Positions 62,879 to 64,000 of a stretch of DNA of 64,000 nt are shown piece after piece (positions within the stretch are counted from its first letter, which is position 1; each line of letters starts with the position of its first letter). The translations under genes were made by a program, and so were the position numbers. The notes below the pieces were generated by a model. That model had not been told where the DNA came from. It was given only the letters and a program-made list of their open reading frames with translations, and ran no database searches. The DNA comes from Rhodococcus sp. UNC23MFCrub1.1 (GTDB taxonomy: Bacteria; Actinomycetota; Actinomycetes; Mycobacteriales; Mycobacteriaceae), in assembly GCF_000686025.1 (NCBI RefSeq), contig NZ_JMLQ01000001.1:434001-498000 (forward strand), written 5' to 3'.

Positions 62879-63865
62879 CTACTTCCGGGCCAGCACCAGG
62901 GCGAAGCGCTCGTCGGAATCGGTCCAGAACTCGTCGACCGTCAGCCCCGCCGCGGCCAGTTCGCCGGTGATCGACTCGCGTCGGAACTTGGCGGAGATCT
63001 CGGTCCGCATCTCCTCGCCCGCCGCGAACTGCACGTCCAGGTCGAGGTCCGCGACGCGCACCGTGTGGTCGCGACGTGCGCGCAGCCGCATCTCGATCCA
63101 CTCGTTGCGCTCGTCCCACACGGCGACGTGCTCGAAGTCGTCCACGTCGAAGTCGGCGTTCAGCTGCCCGTTCAACACGGAGAGCACATTCAGGTCGAAC
63201 TGCGCCGTCACTCCCTGCGCGTCGTCGTACGCGGGCACCAGAACCGCGGGGTCGATGACCAGCCCGACCCCGAGCAACAGGAACTCCCCCGTGTCGAGGG
63301 TGTTCGAGATGGCAGAGAGGAACTCGGCGCGCTCCTGCGGCACGAGGTTCCCCAGCGTGCCGCCCAGGAACGCCAACGTCCTGCGCCCGCCGGTGGGGAC
63401 CCAGAACAAACCACTGTCCGGGCCGCCGGTGCTCGTGAAATCACTCACCACACCGTGGATCTCGAGGTCCGGGTACTGTCGCGACAACTCCTCCATCGCA
63501 CCGGTCAACGCCGACGGCGACACGTCCTGCGGGACGTAGCGACGCAGGGTGCCGTGTTCCAGACCCGCGGACAGCAGCACCCGGGTCTTGTCCGACGATC
63601 CGGAGCCCAACTCGACCAGCACCTCCACTCCCGTCACGCGGGCGATCTCCGCGGCCCGTTCGGTCAGCAGGGCGCGCTCGGTGCGCGTCGGGTAGTACTC
63701 GTCCAACTCGGTGATGCGCTCGAACAGTTCGCTGCCCACGGCATCGTAGAAGTACTTCGGCGGCAACCATTTCGGCGTCGCGGTGAGCCCGCGGCGGGCA
63801 TCTTCCCGCAGCGATTCCTGTAGATCACCCTCGGTGATGTGGATGTCCAGTGACGGCGCTGTCAT
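62879..63865 (-). CDS. egtD: histidine N-alpha-methyltransferase EgtD
   Basis: 328 residues from ATG 63865 (GAGGAGTTCGTC upstream). SAM-binding LVELGSGSSDKTRVLLSAG, plus substrate-domain strings PKYFYDAVGSELFERITELD and EYYPTRTERALL. It makes hercynine (N-alpha-trimethylhistidine), the first step of ergothioneine synthesis. The partial gene upstream encodes EgtC, so the operon continues beyond the window. Confidence 0.93.
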   Translation of the reverse strand: MTAPSLDIHITEGDLQESLREDARRGLTATPKWLPPKYFYDAVGSELFERITELDEYYPTRTERALLTERAAEIARVTGVEVLVELGSGSSDKTRVLLSAGLEHGTLRRYVPQDVSPSALTGAMEELSRQYPDLEIHGVVSDFTSTGGPDSGLFWVPTGGRRTLAFLGGTLGNLVPQERAEFLSAISNTLDTGEFLLLGVGLVIDPAVLVPAYDDAQGVTAQFDLNVLSVLNGQLNADFDVDDFEHVAVWDERNEWIEMRLRARRDHTVRVADLDLDVQFAAGEEMRTEISAKFRRESITGELAAAGLTVDEFWTDSDERFALVLARK

Positions 63866-63914
63866 GACGAACTCCTCGGTGCTGACGAGCATGGAAGGTG
63901 CAGGGGTGGAGCGG

Positions 63915-64000
63915 TCAGAAGGTGGTGATGTTCACGGATCCCGGTCGGGCGGAGACGAGGCACCGATCGGGCACCTGCTGCCATCCGGGCAGATCGTCGA
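63915..64000 (-). CDS. egtC: EgtC glutamine amidotransferase, C-terminal fragment
   Basis: The last 28 codons, ending DLPGWQQVPDRCLVSAR, then PGSVNITTF and a TGA at 63917-63915. The gene runs off the right edge. The identification rests mainly on its place directly upstream of egtD, plus the VPDRCLVSAR-type ending of EgtC. It removes the gamma-glutamyl group from the hercynyl-cysteine intermediate. Gap to egtD is 49 bases. Confidence 0.7.
   Translation of the reverse strand, partial: DDLPGWQQVPDRCLVSARPGSVNITTF

Overview
The window is chromosomal DNA from a high-G+C actinobacterium of the order Mycobacteriales, most likely Rhodococcus or a close Nocardiaceae relative. The right third keeps the mycobacterial gene order prs - glmU - TetR - mfd - mazG - lpqU - eno - ftsB - DUF501 - ppx. 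Other lineage marks are egtD/egtC for ergothioneine, a class I cholesterol oxidase, many GTG starts, several GAF-ANTAR regulators and many small TetR/LacI/IclR regulators. I see no rRNA, transposase, integrase, phage gene or CRISPR array. There are two tRNAs, Leu(UAA) and Gln(UUG).

Layout. 0-10 kb: a Tat-exported fragment, a PRISE-type enone reductase, an unlisted 35-residue hydrophobic peptide gene, a tartrate/malate dehydrogenase divergent from a Tat-exported cholesterol oxidase, a GAF-ANTAR protein, two Gfo/Idh/MocA dehydrogenases, and a class F sortase coupled to its probable surface substrate (DUF3494 ice-binding-like fold with a Pro-rich stalk). 10-17 kb: an IclR regulator with an operator, a two-subunit 3-oxoacid CoA-transferase, then amidohydrolase, DUF59 and alcohol dehydrogenase genes. 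These three normally follow the prmABCD/mimABCD propane monooxygenase, but here the monooxygenase is absent. A divergent GAF/Fis activator and a GTCTCA-type inverted repeat complete the module. 17-24 kb: a sugar/inositol pair (TIM-barrel isomerase and dehydrogenase) facing a LacI regulator with twin operators, a TetR/MFS efflux pair, and another GAF-ANTAR gene.

24-42 kb: general metabolism and signalling. It holds a VKOR-like redox protein, an acyl-CoA synthetase, SDR/MDR oxidoreductases, an ABC-F ATPase, a DICT-EAL protein divergent from a membrane Ser/Thr kinase, a secreted GH43-like propeller, a DUF3500 lipoprotein and an ABM-VOC fusion. A three-gene operon ends in a GAF-ANTAR protein. At least two, perhaps four, promoters share GTT(T/G)-N15-GGGTA, the pattern of the general-stress factor SigF/SigB, which suggests a stress regulon scattered through the window.

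42-64 kb: housekeeping. It holds an unusual short-armed tRNA-Leu(UAA), a sulfurtransferase, a short-chain fatty-acid transporter, then ppx-DUF501-ftsB-eno, lpqU, the efeUOB iron importer under an IdeR-type box and inserted between lpqU and mazG, then mazG, mfd, two TetR genes, tRNA-Gln, glmU-prs and egtD/egtC. The 3' ends of lpqU and efeU each carry four copies of one 31-bp tandem repeat, in opposite orientations. I consider that repeat pair, the monooxygenase-less propane module, the small peptide and the odd tRNA the most interesting observations.
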